30,915 bases of DNA from DASRIA01 sp038203635. GTDB lineage: Bacteria; Actinomycetota; Thermoleophilia; Solirubrobacterales; JBBDJG01. The translations under genes and the position numbers were made by a program. Position 1 is the first letter of the stretch. The number at the start of each line of letters is the position of its first letter. Of the stretch, positions 8,858 to 17,632 are shown one piece after another. The stretch spans positions 1-30,915 of the forward strand of contig JBBRDT010000039.1 of assembly GCA_038203635.1 (NCBI GenBank), written 5' to 3'. The notes under the pieces are model-generated. The model was not told where the DNA came from and did not search any database. It worked only from the letters and a program-made list of their open reading frames with translations.

Positions 8858-9853
8858 CTAGTCGACCTGGGCCGCGATCTCTTTCCGCAGGAACTCGATG
8901 AGCTCCTCGCGGGTGCGCGTGGTCGAGAAGCCCGCAGCCTGCCGATGGCCGCCTCCACCTTCCTCGCGCGCGATCACGCTCACGTCGACCGCGTCTGCCG
9001 ACGCCCGCAGGCTCACCTTCTGCACCCCGTCGCGCCCCTCCTTGAGCTGCTGGCGGACCAGAGCGGCGACGACCGTGCCCTCGATGGCGCGAATGTGGTC
9101 CACGATGCCCTCGGAGTAGTTCTCGTCGGCGCCGAGCTCCTCGTAGTCCGAGCGCAGGATGTAGGACGCGGTGAGACGGCCGTCGTCGTAGCGCTCCACG
9201 CGGGACAGCACCCGGGCCAGCAGCTCGAGCTTGGCCAGCGGCACGTTCTCGAACAGGCGGCGGAATATCTCGTGCACCTCGACCCCGTGGGCGAGGAGGT
9301 CGGCGGCCATGAAGTGCGACGCCTGAGTTGTGTTCTCGTACTGGAACTTCCCGGTGTCGGTCACGAGCCCCACGTAAAGCGCCTCGGCGATCTCGATCGT
9401 CAGCTCGGCCCCCAGGTCCTTGTTCAGGTCCCAGATGATCTCCGCCGTGGAGGAGGCGCCGTCCACGACCAGGTTCGCTGTGCCGAAGCGAGTGTTGTCG
9501 TGGTGGTGGTCGATGTTCACGATGTGCGCCTCGTCGCGGCCCAGGAAGGTCACGGGCATCCGATCCACGTTGCCGCAGTCGAGGAACACGATCGTGCGCT
9601 CTTCGGCGTCGTCCGGCAGCACGTGACTCGCGTTCGCGAGCGGCAGCCAGCGGTACTCGTATGGGAGCGGGAACTCCGCCTCCGACAGGAACATCACGGT
9701 GTCCTTGCCGAGCGCGCACAGGATCTCGTTCATCGCGACCAGGGATCCGAGCGCGTCCCCGTCGGGGTTTTCGTGCGTGGTCAGGAGGAACTTGTCGCCG
9801 GACCGAAGCTCGGCGATGACCTCTTCGCGCCCCGTTGCAGTGTCGAGCTTCAC
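8858..9853 (-). CDS. nrnA: DHH-family bifunctional oligoribonuclease / pAp phosphatase
   Basis: 331 aa. NrnA-type enzymes degrade 2-5 nt RNA oligomers and dephosphorylate 3'-phosphoadenosine 5'-phosphate with Mn2+. The DHH domain shows HENPDGDALGS (27-37, metal-binding Asp31/Asp33), FLDCGN (90-95) and IDHHHDN (114-120). The C-terminal DHHA1 domain carries GGGGHRQAAG (about 305-315). The GTG start at 9853 overlaps the rbfA stop (GTGA). The position between rbfA and truB is the usual one in Actinobacteria and Firmicutes. Confidence 0.95.
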   Translation of the reverse strand: MKLDTATGREEVIAELRSGDKFLLTTHENPDGDALGSLVAMNEILCALGKDTVMFLSEAEFPLPYEYRWLPLANASHVLPDDAEERTIVFLDCGNVDRMPVTFLGRDEAHIVNIDHHHDNTRFGTANLVVDGASSTAEIIWDLNKDLGAELTIEIAEALYVGLVTDTGKFQYENTTQASHFMAADLLAHGVEVHEIFRRLFENVPLAKLELLARVLSRVERYDDGRLTASYILRSDYEELGADENYSEGIVDHIRAIEGTVVAALVRQQLKEGRDGVQKVSLRASADAVDVSVIAREEGGGGHRQAAGFSTTRTREELIEFLRKEIAAQVD

Positions 9854-10203
9854 GACGGCGGCTTCTCGGGGTCCTCGCGGAGCAGCTGCTGGATGCGCTG
9901 ACCACGCGCAACGCTCTCGTCGTAGCGGAAGGCGAGCTGCGGTGTGTGCTTGAGCCGCAGCTCCTTGGCAACCTGCGACTGCAGATAGCCGCGCGCAGAC
10001 TCGAGCCCCGCGAGGGACTCGTCGCGCTCGGCATCGTCACCGAGCACGCTCACGTAGACGTGGGCATGACGCAGATCCGGGCTGGTGTCTACTGAGGTGA
10101 CGGTCACGAAACCGATGCGGGGGTCCTTCAAGAAGGTGGTGATGGCCACGCTCAGAACCTCGCGCACGGCTTCGTTGACTCGCCGCATCCTGTCCTTGGG
10201 CAT
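9850..10203 (-). CDS. rbfA: Ribosome-binding factor A
   Basis: 117 aa from ATG 10203. RbfA binds immature 30S subunits and helps 16S 5'-end maturation. Family features are RRVNEAVREVLS near the N-terminus, DPRIGFVTVTSVDTSPDL and HVYVSVLG. ATG 10203 (M-P-K-D-R-M-R-R) has no strong Shine-Dalgarno; the second Met at 10188 is preceded by AAGGACAGG and may be the real start. The frame is open to 10296, but that extension is not typical of the family. Confidence 0.93.
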   Translation of the reverse strand: MPKDRMRRVNEAVREVLSVAITTFLKDPRIGFVTVTSVDTSPDLRHAHVYVSVLGDDAERDESLAGLESARGYLQSQVAKELRLKHTPQLAFRYDESVARGQRIQQLLREDPEKPPS

Positions 10204-10211
10204 GATCTGGT

Positions 10212-10248
10212 GGGGTCTGGCCCCCTCCCGCTCCCTTTGTTGACTATA
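10212..10248 (-). promoter_or_regulatory. Possible internal promoter and GGGG-n5-CCCC element upstream of rbfA
   Basis: The 114-base gap between ylxP and rbfA (10204-10317) is unusually long for this operon. On the minus strand it has TATAGT (10248-10243), a fair -10 without a recognisable -35, then GGGGCCAGACCCC (10224-10212), a four-pair near-palindrome nine bases before the rbfA ATG. Nothing else is seen in the gap. Confidence 0.35.
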
Positions 10249-10317
10249 CAAGCGACGTTTCGCCGCTCCGGCCGAGAACCCTCGCGGCACTCCCAACCTG
10301 AGCGATCGCGCGCCGGG

Positions 10318-10620
10318 TCAGTCGTCCAGGTCCTCGAATGAGACCAGGCGCCGCTCCATCCGTACCGCATCCGGGAATCTGCCGAGCAGAAAGCGCTCGA
10401 CCTCGTCAGCGACCCTTTCGAGATCGCCGGCGGACCGTCCCACGAGTCCCGCGGCCAGCGTGGCGCGCTGCCACAGGTCCTGGGCACCCACCTCGGCGAC
10501 CGAGGCGCCGAAGCGGCGGGCGAGGGCGGAGCGGACGGACAGCAGCTCCTTGCGCTTGCCCTTGAGGCTGCCGTTGTCCGGCAGGTGAAGGTGGATCGTG
10601 AGTGCGACCAGGAACGGCAC
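10318..10620 (-). CDS. ylxP: DUF503 / YlxP-family protein
   Basis: 100 aa, typical of the family. The N-terminal L-T-I-H-L-H-L-P-D-N-G-S-L-K-G-K-R motif (7-23) and the mid-protein ...FGASVAEVG...W...LA segment are diagnostic. Function is not firmly established; YlxP proteins lie in infB-rbfA operons and have been proposed to act in ribosome assembly. The start is GTG 10620, 19 bases after the infB stop. A perfect CCGTATACGG palindrome (10627-10636) lies in that gap. Confidence 0.88.
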   Translation of the reverse strand: MPFLVALTIHLHLPDNGSLKGKRKELLSVRSALARRFGASVAEVGAQDLWQRATLAAGLVGRSAGDLERVADEVERFLLGRFPDAVRMERRLVSFEDLDD

Positions 10621-10639
10621 GAGGCGCCGTATACGGACG

Positions 10640-12958
<2,319 letters not shown>

Positions 12959-12976
12959 AGAGCTCCTGGGCGCGAC

Positions 12977-14509
12977 CTAGCGCTCGTCCTCGCCGCCGGC
13001 GGCAGCCGCCTCGGCCGGCGTCCCCGTGTCCGCGCCGACCGGCGCTTCGGCAGGGGCCTCGACCGGCGCCTCGACGTCGGCCTCGATCGGCTCGGTGGCC
13101 TCTACCTCGGCCGGGGGCACGTCGACGCTCTCGGTCTGCGGGTCGACCGGCGCCTCGACGTCGGCCTGGATCGGGTCCGCAGGACTCCCATCGACAGGCG
13201 CCGCCTCGACGTCCGGGGCGGAGACTTCTTCCGCCTCCTCCGACTCGGCTGCGGAAGCGACCTCGTCGCCCTCCTGCTGCTCGAGCGCCTGGTGGGCGGG
13301 AAGACCGCAGTACCGGGAACCGGGCTCCGCCGCGTTGGGACAGCGCTTCCCGGTGCTCAGCACGGCGTGGCAGCGACCGGAGACATCTTCCTCCTGGTCG
13401 TAGCCCAGCTCCGCTTCCTCGGCGGCGAACTCGGTCTCGGACTTGATGTCCACGCGCCAGCCGGTGAGCCGCGCCGCGAGGCGCGCGTTCTGGCCCTCCT
13501 TCCCGATCGCCAGAGAAAGCTGGTCGTCGGGGACGACCACCGTGGCCTGCTTGTTCTCGTCGTCGACCAGCACCTCGCGCACGCGTGCCGGCGACAGCGC
13601 CTTGGCGACGAACCGCGCGGGCTCCTCGTTGAAGGGGATGATGTCGATCTTCTCGCCGCGCAGCTCCGACACGACCATGCGCACGCGCGACCCGCGCGGC
13701 CCGACGCAGGCGCCGACCGGGTCGACCCCGTCGGCATGCGACACGACGGCGATCTTCGACCGGTAGCCGGGCTCGCGCGCGACGTTCACGATCTCGACCA
13801 GAGCATCCGCGACCTCGGGAACCTCCAGCTCGAACAGCTTCTTGATCAGCTCGGGACTGCGACGCGACACGATGATGCTCGGCCCCTTGGTGCTCGACGA
13901 GACCTCCGTGATCACGGCCTTCACCCGCATGCCGTGGTCGTAGCGCTCGTTGTCGACCTGCTCGGACTTCGGGAGCAGCGCCTCGACGCGCTCCCGCAGC
14001 TGCACGAGCGTGTAGCGGGAATCGGACTGCTGGATGATCCCGGTGATCAGCTCGTTCACGCGGTCCTGGTACTCCTCGAACATCATGTCGCGCTCGGCCT
14101 CGCGGATGCGCTGCAGGATCACCTGCTTGGCGGTCTGCGCGGCGATCCGGCCGAAGTCGGTCGGCGTCACGTCGCGGCTGCCGATCTGGTCGCTGTACTG
14201 AGCGAACTTCTCGGGGTCGATCTCGGGCTCCTCGGGCTCGCGCAGCTCGCCCGTCTCCGGGTCGATCGTGCGCTCCTCCTCGATCGCCTCCTTGACGAGC
14301 TTCTCCTCCAGCTCTGGCGGGACGAGCAGCTCGAACACGCGGAAGTCCGCTGTGTTCCGATCCATGTCCACGCGGGCGTACTTGGCCGCACCCGGCGTCT
14401 TCTTGTAAGCGGAAAGGAGCGCGTCCTCGAGCGCGAGCATCAGCTTCTCGGCCGAGATGCCCTTCTCTTTCTCGAGCGTCTGGACGGCCTCAACGATCTC
14501 CTTGGTCAC
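12977..14509 (-). CDS. nusA: Transcription termination/antitermination protein NusA with a C-terminal Cys3His module
   Basis: 510 aa from GTG 14509 (GGGAGG six bases upstream; GTGA overlap with rimP). NusA binds RNA polymerase and modulates pausing, termination and antitermination. An N-terminal domain (1-140) carries a Glu/Pro-rich insertion at about 63-112. S1 is about 150-220, KH1 holds VGPRGSR (269-275) and KH2 holds IGKEGQN (335-341). After residue 375 come C380-x9-C390-x10-C401-x4-H406, a likely zinc-binding knuckle, and then about 100 residues of Glu/Ala/Pro/Val-rich tail with near-exact repeats. The core is certain. The metal site and its role are inference. Confidence 0.97.
   Translation of the reverse strand: MTKEIVEAVQTLEKEKGISAEKLMLALEDALLSAYKKTPGAAKYARVDMDRNTADFRVFELLVPPELEEKLVKEAIEEERTIDPETGELREPEEPEIDPEKFAQYSDQIGSRDVTPTDFGRIAAQTAKQVILQRIREAERDMMFEEYQDRVNELITGIIQQSDSRYTLVQLRERVEALLPKSEQVDNERYDHGMRVKAVITEVSSSTKGPSIIVSRRSPELIKKLFELEVPEVADALVEIVNVAREPGYRSKIAVVSHADGVDPVGACVGPRGSRVRMVVSELRGEKIDIIPFNEEPARFVAKALSPARVREVLVDDENKQATVVVPDDQLSLAIGKEGQNARLAARLTGWRVDIKSETEFAAEEAELGYDQEEDVSGRCHAVLSTGKRCPNAAEPGSRYCGLPAHQALEQQEGDEVASAAESEEAEEVSAPDVEAAPVDGSPADPIQADVEAPVDPQTESVDVPPAEVEATEPIEADVEAPVEAPAEAPVGADTGTPAEAAAAGGEDER
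13059..13174 (-). repeat. 32-base direct repeat in the nusA tail
   Basis: Positions 13059-13090 and 13143-13174 match at 31 of 32 bases, with a period of 84 bases (28 codons). They encode the repeated P-I-(E/Q)-A-D-V-E-A-P-V segments of the NusA tail. A third, shorter partial match lies near 13037-13050. This looks like in-frame tandem expansion of a disordered tail. Confidence 0.85.
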
Positions 14510-15018
14510 GACATCCTCCCGGTGGTGCCAGCTTCTTGTGAAATCAGGTTCGAGCGCCGGATCCGTTCGTGCGGGATGCGGACGGTCCCCCAGTCCCCGG
14601 CAAGGGCAACGGTCCCCTCGTCCGCGGCCACGAGCTCGCCCTTGAAGTCTCTGCGCCCCTCGATCTCCTCGCGCGTGCGGACGCGCACCCGCCGGCCGAG
14701 GAAGCGCCGGTAGTGCTCGAGCTTGGTCAGCGGCCGCTCGGGGCCGGGCGAGGACACCTCGATGCCGTAGTCCACGAGCAGCTCACGCAGATGTTTCGTG
14801 ACCCGCGCGCAGAGCGCGAGGTCTACTCCCCCGGGCCGGTCGACGAAGATCCGCAGCACCGGCGATCGCCGCGATCCCGCCGTCTCGACCGCCAGCACGT
14901 CGACGTCGGGCTCCGCCGTGGCGAGCCGTGTCTCGACGCGCGCCTGCAGCTCCGTCAGGTTGGACGAAGTGGCTCGAGGCTCGCGGTTCGCATTCGTCTG
15001 GCTGGGGGGTCGTGTCAT
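14506..15018 (-). CDS. rimP: Ribosome maturation factor RimP
   Basis: 170 aa from ATG 15018. RimP assists late 30S assembly. The N-terminal alpha/beta domain has D-V-L-A-V-E and P-V-L-R-I-F-V-D-R-P-G-G-V-D-L, then YGIEVSSPGPERPLTK, the RimP hallmark; an SH3-like C-terminal domain follows (GRRVRVRT...). The frame runs open to 15372, but only from this ATG does it look like protein, and the upstream part overlaps the leader hairpins and dtd. No clear Shine-Dalgarno is seen. It is the first gene of the rimP-nusA-infB block. Confidence 0.95.
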   Translation of the reverse strand: MTRPPSQTNANREPRATSSNLTELQARVETRLATAEPDVDVLAVETAGSRRSPVLRIFVDRPGGVDLALCARVTKHLRELLVDYGIEVSSPGPERPLTKLEHYRRFLGRRVRVRTREEIEGRRDFKGELVAADEGTVALAGDWGTVRIPHERIRRSNLISQEAGTTGRMS

Positions 15019-15027
15019 GGCTCGGTC

Positions 15028-15043
15028 TCGCAAATGTCGCAAA
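15028..15043 (-). promoter_or_regulatory. TTTGCGA direct-repeat pair upstream of rimP
   Basis: On the minus strand two TTTGCGA heptamers (15043-15037 and 15034-15028) are separated by CA, just after the leader terminator and about ten bases before the rimP ATG. The same pair with a three-base gap occurs upstream of mihF (18607-18623). It may be a protein-binding or RNA motif; no known regulator is assigned. Confidence 0.4.
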
Positions 15044-15065
15044 AAAAGTGGGCGGAGGCCCACTT
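15041..15065 (-). terminator. Intrinsic terminator / attenuator in the rimP leader
   Basis: On the minus strand: AAGTGGGC, loop CTCC, GCCCACTT, then TTTTT. This is an eight-base perfect stem (15046-15053 / 15058-15065) with an unbroken run of seven T, a textbook Rho-independent terminator. It points in the direction of rimP and lies only 22 bases before its ATG, with a -10-like box upstream and no evident promoter after it. Transcription of rimP-nusA-infB must therefore read through it. Confidence 0.85.
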
Positions 15066-15072
15066 CGAAGGC

Positions 15073-15090
15073 GCGGCCCCTGAGGGCCGC
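15073..15090 (-). promoter_or_regulatory. Upstream leader hairpin before the rimP terminator
   Basis: GCGGCCC / GGGCCGC is a perfect seven-base stem with a four-base loop, seven bases upstream of the terminator stem. Its 5' arm (GGCCC) could instead pair with GGGCC of the terminator, so the two structures might be mutually exclusive. The stem is seen; the switch is inferred. Confidence 0.6.
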
Positions 15091-15117
15091 AGGTCTCCTG
15101 GAAAATCGGGACTCCGA

Positions 15118-15123
15118 AGTATA
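15118..15123 (-). promoter_or_regulatory. Candidate -10 box for the rimP operon
   Basis: TATACT on the minus strand within CGCTATACTTCGG, about 95 bases before the rimP ATG and just after dtd ends. No convincing -35 is found at 16-18 bases. It would start a leader containing the hairpin and the terminator. Confidence 0.45.
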
Positions 15124-15155
15124 GCGGCGGTCAGCACCCCTATTCGGGGCCCTAG

Positions 15156-15650
15156 TCAGGCTTCGAGGAGCAGAGTGACCGGTCCCTCGTTGACCAGGTC
15201 GACGGTCATGCGCGCGCCGAAAACGCCCTTCGCCACGGGCACCTCGCGCACCTGCAGCTTGTGGCAGAAATACTCGTACAGCCGCTCGCCGTCGCGGGGG
15301 TCCGCCGCGTCGGTGAAGCTCGGCCGCAGTCCCCGGCGGGTGTCTCCGTAGAGCGTGAATTGACTCACGCACAGCGCGGCGCCGCCGATATCGAGCAGCG
15401 AGCGGTCCATGCGGCCCCGCTCGCCGTCGAAGACGCGCAGCCGCGCGATCTTGTCCGCGAGCTTCGCGGCCTGCGCATCAACGTCACCGCGCCCCACGCC
15501 CAGAAACACGACCAGCCCAGTTCCGATCTCCCCCACCACCTCGCCGTCGACGGAAACCGACGCCGAGCTCACACGTTGGATGAGGGCCTTAATCGTTACG
15601 CCGTTCGCCGTTACGCCGTCGGCCGGCGAACGGCGCACGGCGCACGGCAC
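15156..15650 (-). CDS. dtd: D-aminoacyl-tRNA deacylase
   Basis: Up to 164 aa from GTG 15650. Dtd hydrolyses D-aminoacyl-tRNA (for example D-Tyr-tRNA) and glycyl-tRNA(Ala). The family signature S-Q-F-T-L-Y-G and the N-E-G-P-V-T loop holding the Gly-cisPro motif are intact. The conserved N-terminus (K-A-L-I-Q-R-V) follows an ATT codon at 15593, and translation from there would give 145 aa, the usual family length. The conventional choices are GTG 15650, directly abutting the upstream TGA, or GTG 15638; both add residues encoded by a repeat-rich hairpin. The function is secure, the start is not. Confidence 0.93.
   Translation of the reverse strand: MPCAVRRSPADGVTANGVTIKALIQRVSSASVSVDGEVVGEIGTGLVVFLGVGRGDVDAQAAKLADKIARLRVFDGERGRMDRSLLDIGGAALCVSQFTLYGDTRRGLRPSFTDAADPRDGERLYEYFCHKLQVREVPVAKGVFGARMTVDLVNEGPVTLLLEA
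15594..15635 (-). repeat. Direct repeat and 12-base inverted repeat at the dtd start
   Basis: CGTTACGCCG occurs at 15594-15603 and 15609-15618. Overlapping it, 15599-15610 and 15624-15635 are perfectly complementary (12 pairs, 13-base loop). The hairpin ends six bases before the ATT codon that opens the conserved Dtd sequence. Confidence 0.75.
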
Positions 15651-16013
15651 TCAAGCCGCTCTCAACCGATCGCGGTAAAGGCGGTAGTCGGACCTATCCG
15701 GTCGCATCCCGCAGGCCAGCGACATGTGGCGTGCCGCGGAGCGGTGGTCGCCGAGCTTCTCCAGCGAGCGGCCCAGGCAGAAGTGCGCGTAGTCGTTGGC
15801 CGGATCCCGTTCCACGACGGCCGAGAACTCGCTTGCCGCGTCGCGGTACCGGCCGCTGCGGAAGTACGCGCGGCCGAGCGCCTCCCGGACGGACGTCTTG
15901 TCCGACTCGAGGCGCTTCGCCTTCTCCAGTGGGACGGTCGCCTGCGCCCAGTGGCTGTCGGCGATCAGCGAGAGCCCGCGCTGGAAGAGGTCGTATGCCT
16001 CGTGCTCGCTCAC
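15651..16013 (-). CDS. Small tetratricopeptide-repeat protein
   Basis: 120 aa, almost entirely TPR-like helices. Recognisable units are A-Y-D-L-F-Q-R-G-L-S-L...W-A-Q-A (6-25), EALGRAYFRSGRYRDAASEF (44-63) and AHFCLGRSLEKLGDHRSAARH (76-96). There is no signal peptide or membrane segment, so it is probably a cytoplasmic adaptor. The partner is unknown. The GTG start at 16013 overlaps the coaBC stop (GTGA) and its TGA directly abuts GTG 15650 of dtd, so it is almost certainly co-translated with both. It occupies a place where many Actinobacteria have metK or priA. Confidence 0.85.
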   Translation of the reverse strand: MSEHEAYDLFQRGLSLIADSHWAQATVPLEKAKRLESDKTSVREALGRAYFRSGRYRDAASEFSAVVERDPANDYAHFCLGRSLEKLGDHRSAARHMSLACGMRPDRSDYRLYRDRLRAA

Positions 16014-17275
16014 GGTCCCTTCTTCTTCGGCTGCTGCGTCCGGCCGCTGCGGAGCTCCTGGACGAAGTCGAGCACACGGCTCGCGACCTCCTCCTTCGAA
16101 CTGCGCGGCACGTGCAACTCCCCGGCACGCCCGATGATGACCACCTCGTTCTGGTCGGAGTCGAAACCGATGTCCGGCCGCGAGATGTCGTTCACGACGA
16201 TGGCGTCAAGGCACTTGCGCATCAGCTTGTCCCGGGCGCGCGTCACCGCCTCGGGCCCGTGCTCGGCGGCAAAGCCGACGATCACCTGGCCCTCGCGACG
16301 GGCGTTCGCGGCCTCGGACAGCACGTCGGCGGTGGCGATCAGGTCGACCGAGAGCGAATCGCGACCGTCCTTGGTGATCTTGTCGTCGAGGGGTTGCTCG
16401 GGCCGGAAGTCCGCCACGGCGGCGGCCATCAGGAGCAGATCCGCCTGCTCGAACCGAGACAGCGTCGCATCGCGCAGCTCGGCGGCCGTCCCCACCGGCA
16501 CGTAGGACACACCGGGCGTGCGGTCGAGCGAGGTGTTGGCGGCGATCACCGTGACGGCGGCGCCGCGCCGCGCGGCCTCGGCCGCAAGGGCGAATCCCAT
16601 CCTCCCGCTGGAGCGGTTGCCGACGAACCGAACGGAGTCGAGCGGCTCGCGCGTGCCGCCGGCGGTGACCAGCACCCGCATGCCGTCCAGCGGTCGCGGC
16701 GCGCCCCCGGCGACCATCTCGATCGCCTCAAGGATCGCGGCCGGCTCGGCGAGCCGTCCGATCCCCCACTCGCCCCGCGACGCGAGCTGTCCCGTGCCGG
16801 GCTCGACGACGTGCACGCCGCGCGCGCGCAGCGTCTCGAGATTGGCCTGAGTGGCGGCGTGCTCGTACATGCGGTTGTTCATCGCCGGTGCGACGAGCAC
16901 GGGCGCCGCGCAAGCGAGATATGCGGCGGTCACGAGGTTGTCGGACTGTCCCGTCGCGAGCTTGGCGATCGTGTTCGCGGTTGCGGGCGCGACGCAGAAC
17001 GCGTCGCAGCGCGCGGCGATCTCGAGATGGCTGATCGGATCGTGGTCGGGCGCAGGCTCGCCCGGGTACGCGCCCCGCGCGGGGTCACGCTCGAACTCCT
17101 CGACGAGCACGGGCGCCCCCGTGATCCCCTCGAACGTCGCACGACCCACGAAGCGCAGCGAGTCCTGCGTCTGGATCACGCGCACGGCGTGACCGGCTTT
17201 CACGGACAAGCGCACGAGCTCCACCGCCTTATAGGCGGAGATGCCTCCACTCGTGCCCAGCAAGATCCTCGCCAT
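16010..17275 (-). CDS. coaBC: Bifunctional phosphopantothenoylcysteine decarboxylase / phosphopantothenate-cysteine ligase
   Basis: 421 aa. CoaBC carries out two consecutive steps of coenzyme A synthesis. The N-terminal flavoprotein CoaC domain (1-185) shows GTSGGISAYK (7-16), active-site His83 in ISHLEIA and the PAMNNRM motif (130-136). The flap that usually holds the catalytic Cys (L-A-C-G-E) reads L-A-S-R-G-E here (164-169); variants without that Cys also occur in mycobacteria, so it need not be inactive. The CoaB domain (from about 197) has TAGGTREPLDSVRFVGNRSSG (204-224), AAAVADF and the K-I-T-K stretch. ATG 17275 follows AGGT. Confidence 0.95.
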   Translation of the reverse strand: MARILLGTSGGISAYKAVELVRLSVKAGHAVRVIQTQDSLRFVGRATFEGITGAPVLVEEFERDPARGAYPGEPAPDHDPISHLEIAARCDAFCVAPATANTIAKLATGQSDNLVTAAYLACAAPVLVAPAMNNRMYEHAATQANLETLRARGVHVVEPGTGQLASRGEWGIGRLAEPAAILEAIEMVAGGAPRPLDGMRVLVTAGGTREPLDSVRFVGNRSSGRMGFALAAEAARRGAAVTVIAANTSLDRTPGVSYVPVGTAAELRDATLSRFEQADLLLMAAAVADFRPEQPLDDKITKDGRDSLSVDLIATADVLSEAANARREGQVIVGFAAEHGPEAVTRARDKLMRKCLDAIVVNDISRPDIGFDSDQNEVVIIGRAGELHVPRSSKEEVASRVLDFVQELRSGRTQQPKKKGP

Positions 17276-17292
17276 TCGCTACCTGTTCTACA

Positions 17293-17347
17293 CCGGCCGG
17301 GGGGCCGGCGCACTCATTATCGGCCTGTCTAGGCGCTGTGCCTAGAC
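17293..17347 (-). promoter_or_regulatory. Two perfect hairpins between rpoZ and coaBC
   Basis: On the minus strand GTCTAGGC-ACAGC-GCCTAGAC (17347-17327, eight pairs) includes the rpoZ TAG stop. It is followed by CCGGCC-CCCC-GGCCGG (17308-17293, six pairs) just before the coaBC Shine-Dalgarno. Neither has a T-tract, so processing, mRNA stability or partial attenuation is more likely than full termination. A GATAAT between them is a weak -10 candidate. Confidence 0.55.
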
Positions 17348-17575
17348 ACCACGGTAGCGAGAGTTGATCTTGCCCTGCGCGAGCTCTTGGAGTGCGATCG
17401 TCAGGTAGTTCTTGGAGGGCGTCTCCACCATCGGCGGCGGGAACTCCTCGAACACTCCCTCGCCGAGCGTGTGGTAGTAGTTGTTGATCTGCCGCGCCCG
17501 CTTGGACGCCACGATGACGGCCGCGTAATGCGAGTCAACATGGTCGAGCAGGCTGTCGATGCGGGGCTGGATCAA
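17342..17575 (-). CDS. rpoZ: RNA polymerase omega subunit
   Basis: 77 aa. Omega chaperones the beta' subunit. Typical features are the N-terminal P-R-I-D-S-L-L, the central SKRARQINNYY (24-34) and the C-terminal Y-L-T-I-A-L-Q-E-L-A-Q-G-K-I (57-70). The start is TTG 17575, chosen because AGGAGG lies four bases upstream. The order gmk-rpoZ-coaBC is the standard one. A TAGAAT at 17609-17604 on the minus strand could serve as a separate -10. Confidence 0.95.
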   Translation of the reverse strand: MIQPRIDSLLDHVDSHYAAVIVASKRARQINNYYHTLGEGVFEEFPPPMVETPSKNYLTIALQELAQGKINSRYRGV

Positions 17576-17632
17576 GTGTCCTCCTGTAGTCGGCCGGAGA
17601 ACGATTCTAGCTGAGGGGCCCCTGGCGCCCGT

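Noticed and set aside
8853..10040. Upstream extension of the truB frame through nrnA and rbfA
   Set aside because: The sequence is low-complexity Arg/Ala/Gly, and TruB starts normally at GTG 8852.
15019..15372. Upstream extension of rimP
   Set aside because: Runs through the leader terminator and into dtd; no protein-like character.
17614..17623. AGGGGCCCCT palindrome in the gmk-rpoZ gap as a terminator
   Set aside because: No loop room, no T-tract and no partner structure; treated as GC-rich chance.
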